From Roseimaritima multifibrata (lineage in GTDB: Bacteria > Planctomycetota > Planctomycetia > Pirellulales > Pirellulaceae): 64,000 bases of DNA. The DNA lies in contig NZ_CP036262.1 in the NCBI RefSeq assembly GCF_007741495.1, forward strand, positions 124,001 through 188,000, read 5' to 3'. The notes under the pieces were generated by a model. That model was not told the origin of the DNA and did not search any database. It worked only from the letters and a program-made list of their open reading frames with translations. The position numbers and the translations under genes were made by a program. Shown one piece after another: positions 52,607 to 61,257 of the stretch. Every line of letters begins with the position of its first letter. Positions within the stretch are counted from its first letter, which is position 1.

Positions 52607-53606
52607 GTCACGAATCGCGATATTGGTACTCGGCTTTGCTTTTTTGGGATCAAACATCGCGGTGGCCCAGAATCGCTTAAGTGGTAAGCTTGTTAGAGTG
52701 CTATCTGACACTAATGCTAAACCGACTTACACCGAGCTTGTTGAGCTAACCTTGAGCCAAGGCATGTCATCTGAAATTGGAGAACTCGTCGACAATGGCA
52801 GGTTCTCTTTTTCCCTGTCCGATGCCAAGCCTGGCGACATTGTGACGTTTGATTTGGTAAGTGACGATGTCGCCATACTTTACCCGCGATACGGCGAATT
52901 CACCATTCCTGTTGAACAGGAACGGCGAGAGAACATTAAGATTGAACTGGTCGAAATTGGCTCGGATCTTCTTGTTAGAGAGAAAAATATCGAAACAGAG
53001 TTGCGGTGGCTCTGGCAACGACTTGAAAAATTGGAAGACGACAATCAACGACAAGAAGAGGCGAATAAATTAGTAGCCAGACTGATCAAATTAACCGATC
53101 GCCCCGAAATCGTGATCCGCTTTAAGTTCGAACTATGGGTAGTTCTGAACAAAGACAATAAACGACTTGCAGACTTGGTGGAGTTGGCTCTTGAATATTT
53201 TGTCCCTCAAGACTCAAAGGCCGTAGCGTCTGGTCCATTCCCAGAGGGCTCTAAGTGGCACGGCACCATTACCTACACGCCTCTCAATTTATTTTTGAAT
53301 GTAAAACCGAGGACGGCTCTGCCCCAGGAATCGGAAGATATTCTCATTGCCGTAACCAGTTCATCCGAGACGTCGTTTTCTGGAATCCTTAACAGCAAGT
53401 CGTTTAAAGACGTGAAAATCTCTGGGAAGATTCAGAAACATCGACGATCCCGGACGGATTATAGCATCGTCATCATGCTCTACACGTTTCCGGTCAAGAA
53501 GTTTGAGGGTCCCCTGGATTCCGCCGCAGTCGGCGGCGAGCAAGAAATGCCGCGTCTTGGTTTCCCTACTAACACCGACAGCATCGGGTTTGAACGAACG
53601 CCGTAG
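52590..53606 (+). CDS. Unknown secreted protein, gene 3
   Basis: 338 residues with a signal peptide (SRIAILVLGFAFLGSNIAVAQ). Residues 25-130 are beta-rich (LSGKLVRVLSDTNAKPTYTELVELTL, GRFSFSLSDAKPGDIVTFDLVSDDVAIL), again like a carboxypeptidase-regulatory fold, then a charged helical segment (ELRWLWQRLEKLEDDNQRQEEANKLVARLIKL), then another beta part. It starts 17 nt inside gene 2, and the shared fold type hints that genes 2 and 3 interact outside the cytoplasm. Function unknown. Confidence 0.72.
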   Translation: MRRMNKSRIAILVLGFAFLGSNIAVAQNRLSGKLVRVLSDTNAKPTYTELVELTLSQGMSSEIGELVDNGRFSFSLSDAKPGDIVTFDLVSDDVAILYPRYGEFTIPVEQERRENIKIELVEIGSDLLVREKNIETELRWLWQRLEKLEDDNQRQEEANKLVARLIKLTDRPEIVIRFKFELWVVLNKDNKRLADLVELALEYFVPQDSKAVASGPFPEGSKWHGTITYTPLNLFLNVKPRTALPQESEDILIAVTSSSETSFSGILNSKSFKDVKISGKIQKHRRSRTDYSIVIMLYTFPVKKFEGPLDSAAVGGEQEMPRLGFPTNTDSIGFERTP

Positions 53607-53663
53607 GACGCCCACTAGAAGCTTCCGTCGGACGCTTCTATGGGTGGATAACCAAATCAGTGC

Positions 53664-54641
53664 CTATATTCGAACCCTTTCGATTTCGTCTAAGCTGACC
53701 TCGTCACTCGTCCGGTCGTATAGCTTTGTTGTCCTAGCAGACTCATGAGCTGCGATTTGCATTGCGTGTTCAAGCGAACCGCCATTTTGCAGATAGTTGG
53801 TGATGCCGGTGGCACGCCAACTGTGACAACAGGTTGACACGGGCAGGCCAGCTTTTACCGCCCGACGTTTCACCATCCGCAACGCATCGGTACGGTGCAT
53901 TCGGTTGTTACTTAGCTTCTTATCGCGTGCGATCGTGCGAAACAGTGGGCTTTTTCGTTGGCCACTAAGTCCAGCCGCAAGGATATAGGCGTCGACATAC
54001 TCTTCGACCAAGTGATGGGCTGGCACCTCGTGGTATTTCCCGCCCTTTTCGTGCAGCCTAAGCCACATTCGTCGCCCCTGCTGATAGAAGTCGTCTACGT
54101 TCATGCCAAGCGTTGCACTGACCCTGGCAAAACTGAACACCATCACGCCAATCAACGCCCGGTCTCGAAGACCGCCAATCGTTGACAGGTCGATCCCATC
54201 CAGCAGTAGCCTTGCTTCTCCAGCAGATAAAACCGGCGTCTTGCCTTTCTTCGCCACATGCTTGGGACCGCGAACAGAAGCAGCCGGATTAAATGGCACG
54301 ATCTGGCCTATCACTAGATAGTCATAGAGCATCCGAATTGCCGCCAAATGAAGTTTGACAGTTGGGGCGCTCAGCTGCAACGTGAGTGATTCAATGTAAG
54401 TTGCGATCACAATCGGTTCGATCTTCTCAAACTGAACTCCATGACGTTCGCACCAACTAAAGAATCTCTTGACTGCATGCAAATATGCTTCGCGGGTTCC
54501 TTTATTTCGTATTTGTGCCGTGAAAAATTCGATGAAGCGCCGTTTCGTATTATCGCCGGCACGGTCGATGAGCAATGGCACTTGCAGGGAAATGCGGGTT
54601 ACGAAGTTATTTGGGGCTTGGATCGTGAACTGGTTGGCCAT
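53664..54641 (-). CDS. Second tyrosine recombinase (XerC/D-like)
   Basis: 325 residues. N-terminal SAM-like domain (FFTAQIRNKGTREAYLHAVKRFFSWCERHGV) and a catalytic domain with Arg in FSFARVSATLGM, H273-xx-R276 (HSWRATGI), H299 (AHESARTTKLY) and Y308. All catalytic residues are present. The form SFARVSA/CHSWRATGIT is that of plasmid- and integron-like recombinases rather than the tRNA integrase at 31803. Likely role: resolving plasmid dimers, or moving the cargo block. It is convergent to the unknown three-gene operon. Confidence 0.92.
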   Translation of the reverse strand: MANQFTIQAPNNFVTRISLQVPLLIDRAGDNTKRRFIEFFTAQIRNKGTREAYLHAVKRFFSWCERHGVQFEKIEPIVIATYIESLTLQLSAPTVKLHLAAIRMLYDYLVIGQIVPFNPAASVRGPKHVAKKGKTPVLSAGEARLLLDGIDLSTIGGLRDRALIGVMVFSFARVSATLGMNVDDFYQQGRRMWLRLHEKGGKYHEVPAHHLVEEYVDAYILAAGLSGQRKSPLFRTIARDKKLSNNRMHRTDALRMVKRRAVKAGLPVSTCCHSWRATGITNYLQNGGSLEHAMQIAAHESARTTKLYDRTSDEVSLDEIERVRI

Positions 54642-54828
54642 ATTTGAGTCCCATTTTTTTGTTCTCTTTCACGATGCCACAAACTGAACGCTTCAAAAAG
54701 GACATTTTGATACATGCTTGGAAATTTCGTGCAGGGTGTTGCACCGGTGCCACAGCAGAAATTGCTTGCGCTAAGCTTATGTTAGTGGCACACTGGGCAA
54801 TGACTGGCAATTCAATCAAGGAGGAGAA

Positions 54829-55110
54829 ATGACCGGACACATGCCAACAGTAGCTGAAGCGTGGAGATGCAAGCTCGATACGTCAGGGCGGATTGTTCTA
54901 CCGCAAGCGATTCGCATGGCGAAGGGATTGGCTAATGGCGACGAGCTGATAGCCAGCTTTGAGGAAGGTACGATCGTACTTCGCACCTACGAAGAGGCGA
55001 TGCAACGTTTGCAAGATGCGTTTTGCACCGGAATCGACGGTGACGTTAGTTTAGTTAGCGAATTGCTCGCCGAACGCCGCCAGGAAGCAGAGTATGAAGA
55101 GGGTCGTTGA
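54829..55110 (+). CDS. vapB: VapB/AbrB-type antitoxin
   Basis: 93 residues. SpoVT/AbrB-type swapped-hairpin DNA-binding domain: RCKLDTSGRIVLPQAIRMAKGLANGDELIASFEEGTIVLRT, followed by an acidic tail (ERRQEAEYEEGR) that would bind the toxin. GGAGGAGAA precedes the ATG. The end overlaps the toxin gene by 17 nt. It will also repress its own promoter in 54642-54828. Confidence 0.92.
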   Translation: MTGHMPTVAEAWRCKLDTSGRIVLPQAIRMAKGLANGDELIASFEEGTIVLRTYEEAMQRLQDAFCTGIDGDVSLVSELLAERRQEAEYEEGR

Positions 55111-55483
55111 CGCTTCGGCGGTCCTTGCTGTTTGCAAACAGGAAGAAGGGGCCGTTGAAGCGAGACGAAAAATGCGGGGTGGTCTTATCTCCGCCGTCAA
55201 TCTCTCCGAAGTGTATTACAAGGCTGCAAGTTTCGACAAGCAAGCGATTGCCAACGCAATCGTGCAAACAGCCGAATTGCAAGTAATTTCATTCGATCAA
55301 CAGCAAGCGTCCATCGCTGCGGACCTTGCCGCCAGAACTAAAGGGGCAGGCGTCTCATTTGCCGATCGAGCCTGCCTCGCTCTCGGACTATCAGAAAATC
55401 TTTCAATCTTGACTGGAGATCATCTGTGGATCGAACTTAGGCTCGAAATTCAACTCGACTTTTTCCGTGAAAAGCCAAGTTGA
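55094..55483 (+). CDS. vapC: VapC-type PIN-domain toxin
   Basis: 129 residues. PIN-domain acids: D6 in RVVDASAVLAV, Glu in AVNLSEVYYK, Asp in SFADRACLAL and Asp in ILTGDHLW. These bind Mg and cut RNA; VapC toxins usually target tRNA or rRNA. With the upstream antitoxin it makes a complete addiction module, helping the element to persist. Confidence 0.93.
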   Translation: MKRVVDASAVLAVCKQEEGAVEARRKMRGGLISAVNLSEVYYKAASFDKQAIANAIVQTAELQVISFDQQQASIAADLAARTKGAGVSFADRACLALGLSENLSILTGDHLWIELRLEIQLDFFREKPS

Positions 55484-55653
55484 ACTCTGTGTCCAGCACT
55501 GGAGAGGACGACAACGAATAGATTCGGGGCGACAACCACTTCCATACTGTTGCCCCTTCTGATCCAATTCCCAGCCTCGTTATTCAGGATAGAATCTGTT
55601 ATCTGGAGTGAACACTGCCAGATGCCAAGTCCTCGATCAAGCAATTTCTTAGC

Positions 55654-55974
55654 TCAGTCCATATCGCCCGCATCATAGAAACAGTAGAGCCCCTTTCCCT
55701 TTAGGTAGTCCACGACTGGCCCCGCAGTAGCACTTAAGTGAAGGTCGCCTTGAAGCGGCATTCGATGTGTCGAAATCAGTATTTTCGTATTAGTTTTCCG
55801 ACAGCGGTAACCCCTGTAGTGAACTGATATTCCCGCCCCCTTTACTGCGCAGCCTGATGGTGACAAAGCATCAAAGGCTTCGCACAGATCAAACCACATC
55901 TTCTCCGCGTCCTGAATCAAAGCTTTGATCTCAGGCTTCTCCAAATCCTTTTCCCGCAAAACATCGCTGCTCAT
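55654..55974 (-). CDS. Hypothetical protein
   Basis: 106 residues. GAGG precedes the ATG at good spacing. N-half helical and acidic (REKDLEKPEIKALIQDAEKMWFDLCEAFDAL), then a beta-rich part with GISVHYRGYRCRKTNTKILISTHRMPLQGDLHLSATAGPVVDYLKGKGLYCFYDAG. No known motif, signal or membrane segment. Alone in its transcript. Confidence 0.65.
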   Translation of the reverse strand: MSSDVLREKDLEKPEIKALIQDAEKMWFDLCEAFDALSPSGCAVKGAGISVHYRGYRCRKTNTKILISTHRMPLQGDLHLSATAGPVVDYLKGKGLYCFYDAGDMD

Positions 55975-56143
55975 AGCTGCCTCACTAAAGAGTTACGCAT
56001 ACTTACTCTGAGCATGTCGCACGGAAAGGCTCAACGCAATAAAATAACGCGTTTGTCGCCAAGAGATTCTGAATTACGAAAACGCCCGACCGGGAAATCG
56101 GGTGCATTTCCATGTTCGCGTAATTGATGGTCGAGTATTCAGA

Positions 56144-56701
56144 CTAGTAAGTACATCCAGGATCGACTAGCACATCTCCGAGTGCCTCGTCTGCTAATTC
56201 TCCGAGTTCGTCTAGTGGGTGATCTGAATTACCACAACAATCGGTCACTCCAAATCGCGATCGAATAGAATCGACGTCACTTGCCAACATGTTGCCGTGA
56301 TTCGACTCAAACTGTTGCCGCAGCTTCTGAAATTCTCCAACAATCCCTTTTCTTTCTTCAGCATCCGTCGCGGACAATGATGACCAGCGTCGCTCAAAGT
56401 TCTCTATTGCCGCGAGTATTCTATCCCCGTCTTTCTTTCCGATCGAATCAGACGGAACGAACCAGAGGAGAAAACTCACGAGAGACGCAATTCCAAAAAC
56501 AATTCCAAGAATCGCGACGAGGGAACCTCTACGGACATGCCAAGGTTGTTTGATCAGCCTTAAAAGTTCGGATCTGTCGTGTGCCAGGAGGTTCGCTATC
56601 AGTGCCTCTTTTGTTCGCCCCGAATGACTCACTCGCAACGAGCGACAAATCGCTCGGAGCTCATCGATACGCATCGTTTGAAGCTTTGCCACTGTTTTCA
56701 T
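56144..56701 (-). CDS. SAP-domain membrane protein
   Basis: About 185 residues from ATG 56701 (TAGGTG 8 nt before). The N-terminal 40 residues form a SAP-like helix-extended-helix motif (LQTMRIDELRAICRSLRVSHSGRTKEALIANLLAHD), a fold that binds DNA or nucleoprotein. Then one or two hydrophobic helices (GSLVAILGIVFGIASLVSFLLWFV) and a C-part that is helical (RILAAIENFERRWSSLSATDAEERKGIVGEFQKL) with CC near the end. A DNA-binding domain linked to a membrane helix is unusual. It is 30 nt downstream of the MltR-like gene and probably in its operon. Confidence 0.68.
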   Translation of the reverse strand: MKTVAKLQTMRIDELRAICRSLRVSHSGRTKEALIANLLAHDRSELLRLIKQPWHVRRGSLVAILGIVFGIASLVSFLLWFVPSDSIGKKDGDRILAAIENFERRWSSLSATDAEERKGIVGEFQKLRQQFESNHGNMLASDVDSIRSRFGVTDCCGNSDHPLDELGELADEALGDVLVDPGCTY

Positions 56702-56731
56702 ATTACGCACCTAAAGGACGTTCGCCTATGG

Positions 56732-57316
56732 CTACGGATACTTCACCGTCTTCGCGGCAACGCCATCGATTCGACGAACGATCGTGATGGCGAGCTCACA
56801 TTTGGCAATTACATCAGTAGCCGCTATCACGAAGTGTATCCGTGTAGGAGTTAGCGTGGGTAGCACTTCCTCAAACGTCTTACGTAATGACACGAGGTTG
56901 GGCATCGAGTCGATACCGTGCGCGAGCTCAGCAATCCTTTCCGCGTGCGGCGAAACTTCCAGAGTCTGTCCTTCATAGGCATGTGCAAAAACGTTTCGCA
57001 TGCGACGAAATATGTGCAAAGCTCGCGCAAGGGACGCGTCAATAATCCCTAATCGATACGCCATTATGATTCGGTTAGAAAACGTGCCAAGACCACGTTC
57101 GGAGTCAAGAAATTCATCCTTCTTCTCAACGCAGGGCAGCAACCGTTCACGAATTGCAGCACCTAGCAACTCATCCATTTTCGATGTAGCAACAATGACA
57201 GCTGCATGGTCGGGCATCCCTATAAAATGCTGCATGAACGTGCTGGCGCGGCGTAAAGCCTCAGCCAAAAGCGTCTTTGCGGTTTCCTCAAGTTGTTCGC
57301 GTGTTGGTTCGGTCAT
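56732..57316 (-). CDS. MltR/DUF4145-like helical protein
   Basis: 194 residues. The core MDELLGAAIRERLL, GLGTFSNRIIMAYRLGIIDASLARALHIFRRMRNVFAHAYEG has the pattern of the MltR (mannitol repressor) family and of RiboL-PSP-HEPN/DUF4145-like proteins, with R-x2-RN-x-FAH at the expected HEPN position (Rx4-6H). No mannitol genes are near, so a metabolic role is unlikely here; HEPN-like RNase activity is possible. It pairs with the SAP-membrane gene downstream. Confidence 0.75.
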   Translation of the reverse strand: MTEPTREQLEETAKTLLAEALRRASTFMQHFIGMPDHAAVIVATSKMDELLGAAIRERLLPCVEKKDEFLDSERGLGTFSNRIIMAYRLGIIDASLARALHIFRRMRNVFAHAYEGQTLEVSPHAERIAELAHGIDSMPNLVSLRKTFEEVLPTLTPTRIHFVIAATDVIAKCELAITIVRRIDGVAAKTVKYP

Positions 57317-57994
57317 GCAGGAACTTGTTAGGCGAACGCCAGCAATGTGCTTCAGCGAGAGTAGGTTTCCAAGCAGACCAAACGGCGCTGCCGCCGCTCA
57401 GTACAATTGCTTGGTTATCGCGGCAAACTTGTGAGCTTGCCGACACTCAGATCATCGTAGCGACTGGCACCGCGCAAATCAAATCTGCGGTCCCCCGAAC
57501 ACTGAGCCAACATGTAGGACTCGAGCGCGACACGGGACTGTCGAGGAAGCGATCGGTCGGCGCAAGCAAGCGATAGAGACGACCAGGAGGCGCACACGAT
57601 GCTGCCACCGGAACCAACGAGGCGACCGTAGCTAGAGACGATTCACGGCCAAACCGCACACCAATCTAGGACCGGGATAACCATAACTTACCAAACATAC
57701 TGGGTGAGAATGAGTGGTTTTGGGGTGTTTTTTTTGGACTTGGCGGTGAGAACAAGTCTTCTTGAGGTGACTTGTTCTCACGTTTTCCTTCCCCAAGCGG
57801 TCCTTATTCATCGCTGATGAATCGGACAACGGCAAATTTTAAATTTCGCTTTGCTAGCGTTCAAATGCTCTTGAGATAGAAATTCAAAAATGTCGAGGTG
57901 AACGGTTGACACCGACTTGCCTGATGAAACTGGTGGACACATTGACCGATTTCCGGCAACTCTGTCTCAGGATGAGAGATTCAATCCACCTGAG
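57317..57994. other. 678-bp spacer without supported gene
   Basis: Short frames on both strands lack family matches and ribosome sites. It contains the hairpin at 57746-57786 and a run of eight T at about 57729. Confidence 0.5.
57746..57786 (+). terminator. Terminator-like hairpin
   Basis: Perfect 13-bp arms GTGAGAACAAGTC (57746-57758) and GACTTGTTCTCAC (57769-57781), 10-nt loop, then GTTTT. No plus-strand gene is recognised upstream, so it could end a small RNA or be a regulatory site. Confidence 0.6.
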
Positions 57995-58438
57995 TCACTT
58001 GTCCTCAAATTGCGAGCTAAACCTCGGCATTACCTGTTTTTCGGCGATGACAAGTCCAGTGATTACGGGATCGCCATCCTCAACTAACTTACCAGTCGCG
58101 TGGTCGGCCTCCGCGATGAAAACGACTCTTTGCGAAGCCAATTTCTGAAATCCTTGATCCAATCGCCTGCCCGTGATCGTGATGATGCATTCGATGTAGG
58201 TCAACGTAATGCCCTCGGATGGATTGAACGAAAGTCGACGCAGGTCGCTATACGGGAGAGCCTCACGCTGGCCGGTCTTCAGGATGAAAACAATCATGGG
58301 TTCTCCACCCCAAGCCTTTCGGGAAATCCCGAAAGCCCGATACGGAGCTTCTTCTTCGAATTGATCCGATTCCTGATTCGAAGGGTCAGTCGTTAGACCG
58401 AATCGATCTAAGATGCCGGTGGATTCTGGACGGCCCAT
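57995..58438 (-). CDS. Hypothetical protein cotranscribed with the relaxase
   Basis: 147 residues from ATG 58438; GAGG of the ribosome site lies across the relaxase stop (58441-58443). Compact mixed sequence: MIVFILKTGQREALPYSDLRRLSFNPSEGITLTYIECIITITGRRL, FIAEADHATGKLVEDGDPVITGLVI. No family known to me. Position after a MobF relaxase is shared with small accessory genes in other mobile elements. Confidence 0.7.
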   Translation of the reverse strand: MGRPESTGILDRFGLTTDPSNQESDQFEEEAPYRAFGISRKAWGGEPMIVFILKTGQREALPYSDLRRLSFNPSEGITLTYIECIITITGRRLDQGFQKLASQRVVFIAEADHATGKLVEDGDPVITGLVIAEKQVMPRFSSQFEDK

Positions 58439-58440
58439 AT

Positions 58441-61161
58441 TTACCTCGCATGTTGTGGCTGGTGTGCTGATACCCATTCCCTGATTCGTTCAATCTGCTT
58501 GGCTGCAAAGCGTTGGGCTTGCGTCCGAGCACGTTCAATGGCTTCTTTCAGTCGGCCATTCGCCGCGATTTCTTCCTGGACTGAATTGGGAATGAGATCG
58601 CTGGCGTTCATCGCCTGATGGCTTTGCTTTACTGCTTGGCGGAGTGCCACACGATCGTCGGTATAGATGGTTACTTGCTCTCGACCACGGCTGACTGATA
58701 CGTATGCCTGCTCGGGCGACGATGCCGGGAAGGAAAGGCTACTTTGGGCTACAAGCACTCGGTCGAAGGTCTGCCCTTGCGATGCGTACGAAGTAACTGT
58801 GGTCCCGTGGTCAAAATGCCCCCACTCTGCCGGCACGGTTTGCCCGTTGCTCAGCTTGAGGTCTCCCGATCCCGTAAAGCCTTTGAGCGTCAATACTGTT
58901 CCGTTGTTAAGTCGTTTTGCTGAAGAGTTTCGGTCGGGTCGGCGATTCTTGGTGATCCGCAGTAGATCCCCTTCCGCAAAATTTGAGTTGTGCGGTCGAT
59001 AAACATCGAATGACTTGGGCGATTCGATAGGCACTGAAGCCATGCCATCCGGGGTGCCAGCAAGCACGCGGCCGTCAGCAACGGACTCGATAGTCAATCG
59101 GTCGCCCGGCTTATAGCCCCCTTTTCCCTTGGTCACAAATTCGACGACGTCTCCTGGAGAGTAACTAGTCGCATCGCCTCGCTGAGCTTCGGTAAGACGT
59201 TTGGACCGGAGCGTCACAATGCTTTGTTCTTTGCCGGTGATCTTCCCACGCGACCGAAGTTCACTTCGAATTGCCTCTGTTACCGATTCCCGCTCGGCAT
59301 GGGTTGGGGCAACGACCAAACACGATTTTTTCACTTGAATGGAATCGGCATAGTCACGCGCAAGTTGTTCGTTGCGTTGTTGGTCATCATCGATTTCCTT
59401 GATGAATCCAAGTTTCTCCAATTGGTCCAATCCTGCATCGACATCGCCGCGACTCAGCGAGGTAACCGCGTGACGGTACTCGCCTCGTTGACGCCGAATC
59501 GTCGACACCTGATGGGGTTTGATCCCTGCATCCGACTCTAATAGCCTGAGAGGAAGCCCGCGAGCGACGGGCTGATGCTGCTGAGAGTCACCGCTGAGGA
59601 TAATCCGTGCGTCGATCTGGCTCGCAACCCTGGTTAGCTCGGCCAAGTCTTGTGTCCCAATCAAGCCGGCCTCATCTACCCAAATGACCCCATGTTTCGC
59701 ATCGTTTTGTTTCTGTTCATTTTTAAGAAAATACGCGAGCGTTTCGGCATCGAAGCCTTCTTGCTCCCGAAGCACACCATGAGCGGCCTTGGCCGTTGGC
59801 GCGAGAACCGTGACATGATTGCCATTCTTTTTCATCGCGTCGATTGCTTCGCTCATCAGGGACGTCTTTCCGCTTCCTGCAACGCCACGCAGGATCTGCA
59901 ATCTGTCGTTTGATTCTAGAAGTCCGGTCACGGCTGTTTTTTGTTCGTCGCTGAACCACTCTCGCTCAATAGCGTGACCGAGGGCGAGTGCTGAAACCTG
60001 GCCGCGTCCACTGCGAGCGAAAGCCAGCAAGGCTTGTTCTTCGGCTAGCACTTTTCGTGTACTGAGTAAAGTGTTTTCACCCTCCCCTTCCTTTATCCAG
60101 TCACGATTGGCTACTTGCTGGTGAATATCCGCAACGCTTGTTTGGCCGATTCCGTGGCGAATTGCCTCGCGAAGCAACTCCCGTTCGCGAACGACCGATT
60201 TCAATTCAAAGCAGTGGTCTGTCGCAAAGTCCACTGCCTTTCCCGCCGCCTCCTTTTGTTTTTGTGGCACGTAATCTTTCGCAGCAATCGCCTTAAGCGT
60301 TGCAGCCTCTTCATCAGTCAGCCGCTGGCGCCAGAATGCCGGCAGTTGTCCCTCGGGAACCAGGTTGGTTGACTTTTTGTCGCGTGTCTGGGCTCCAAGA
60401 GAGCCTTTCGCCGCACTGTCGGTAACCCCTTTTTCTTCGGCAAGTTTTTCAATCAGGCTGGTACGCCGCGAAAATTTTTCGATAGTTTGCCGTGTGACTC
60501 CAGCGATCTCAAAGTCACGCTCGCTTCGTTCAACCGGATAGCCAATCGACGCGATTTTCCCAGCCAAGCGAGACTGAAAAATGGCCTCGTAATATCCTGA
60601 ATCACGGACAACGGCGGACAGGTCGGCCGCTGTCCAGCGATTACCCGTATTCGTGGCGTTTAAGACAAAACCGTGTACATGCAACTGAGGGTCGGGGTGA
60701 CCATCCACGGGCCTGGCGGTTGTGTGAAGCCAGCTCGCGCCTACCAAGTTGCCCGTTTTAGCGAGCGTCATTGTCCCCCGCTTCTGATTCACCCTGGTCT
60801 GAACATCCTGCTCTAAGCATGCGTAGGTCTCATGAGCGGCATCTTGCACTGCCTGGAGGATCTCTTGATCTTGAGTGACTCCCCAGAGCAGGGATACGGA
60901 CTTAGGAGCAGAAAGCGTGATGTCGGTTCCGACTCGCCTATCCGGCCGGTTTCGTTGGGTAAGGCGTTTGTCTTCAAACGGCAGAAGGTTATCGATTAAT
61001 CGATCAAAAAGTTCTTTTTCGACGTCACCTTCCAGCCCAAGCATCGTCGCCCCACGTCCGAACCATGCGCCCTTAAGTTGAGAGGGGCCAGAATCGTAGT
61101 AGTCACTGAATGCATAGTAATTCTTGGCGTCTCGCGAGCTTTTTGAGTGAGTAATCCGCAT
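58441..61161 (-). CDS. MobF relaxase-helicase (TrwC/TraI-like)
   Basis: 906 residues. The relaxase domain is at residues 1-300: Tyr pairs N14-Y15-Y16 and D20-Y21-Y22, LSAPKSVSLLWG (82-93), and the metal-binding His set H146, H161, H163 in HTTARPVDGHPDPQLHVHG. The helicase/ATPase part begins near 400: Walker A GVAGSGKT (426-433), Walker B-like IWVDEAGLIG, SGDSQQHQPVARG, and the late UvrD-type motif TSYASQGQTFDRVLV with YVSVSRGREQVTIYT. The enzyme nicks oriT, stays covalently bound to the 5' end and unwinds DNA for transfer. Somewhat shorter than TrwC (966), but all parts are present. Confidence 0.94.
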   Translation of the reverse strand: MRITHSKSSRDAKNYYAFSDYYDSGPSQLKGAWFGRGATMLGLEGDVEKELFDRLIDNLLPFEDKRLTQRNRPDRRVGTDITLSAPKSVSLLWGVTQDQEILQAVQDAAHETYACLEQDVQTRVNQKRGTMTLAKTGNLVGASWLHTTARPVDGHPDPQLHVHGFVLNATNTGNRWTAADLSAVVRDSGYYEAIFQSRLAGKIASIGYPVERSERDFEIAGVTRQTIEKFSRRTSLIEKLAEEKGVTDSAAKGSLGAQTRDKKSTNLVPEGQLPAFWRQRLTDEEAATLKAIAAKDYVPQKQKEAAGKAVDFATDHCFELKSVVRERELLREAIRHGIGQTSVADIHQQVANRDWIKEGEGENTLLSTRKVLAEEQALLAFARSGRGQVSALALGHAIEREWFSDEQKTAVTGLLESNDRLQILRGVAGSGKTSLMSEAIDAMKKNGNHVTVLAPTAKAAHGVLREQEGFDAETLAYFLKNEQKQNDAKHGVIWVDEAGLIGTQDLAELTRVASQIDARIILSGDSQQHQPVARGLPLRLLESDAGIKPHQVSTIRRQRGEYRHAVTSLSRGDVDAGLDQLEKLGFIKEIDDDQQRNEQLARDYADSIQVKKSCLVVAPTHAERESVTEAIRSELRSRGKITGKEQSIVTLRSKRLTEAQRGDATSYSPGDVVEFVTKGKGGYKPGDRLTIESVADGRVLAGTPDGMASVPIESPKSFDVYRPHNSNFAEGDLLRITKNRRPDRNSSAKRLNNGTVLTLKGFTGSGDLKLSNGQTVPAEWGHFDHGTTVTSYASQGQTFDRVLVAQSSLSFPASSPEQAYVSVSRGREQVTIYTDDRVALRQAVKQSHQAMNASDLIPNSVQEEIAANGRLKEAIERARTQAQRFAAKQIERIREWVSAHQPQHAR

Positions 61162-61257
61162 CGCGATTACCTAGCAGAGCAATGTGACAATTGTATGACA
61201 ATCGCTGCTCTAACCCGATGCAGCGTCCGCAGGCTTAAGCGAACATTGACATTCACA
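61162..61257. other. Candidate origin of transfer (oriT)
   Basis: 96 non-coding bases directly upstream of the relaxase gene. They hold an interrupted inverted repeat, AGAGCA (61176-61181) with TGCTCT (61206-61211), and within it ACAATTGT followed by ACAAT. MobF oriT sites commonly lie beside the relaxase gene. The nick site cannot be told. Confidence 0.4.

Noticed and set aside
57317-57440. GTTAGGCGAACG near the MltR-like gene start and GTTCGCCTATGG near its stop resemble integron attC core heptamers
   Set aside because: The partner simple sites and the stem typical of attC are lacking, orientations do not fit a cassette, and there is no integron integrase of the IntI type beside it.
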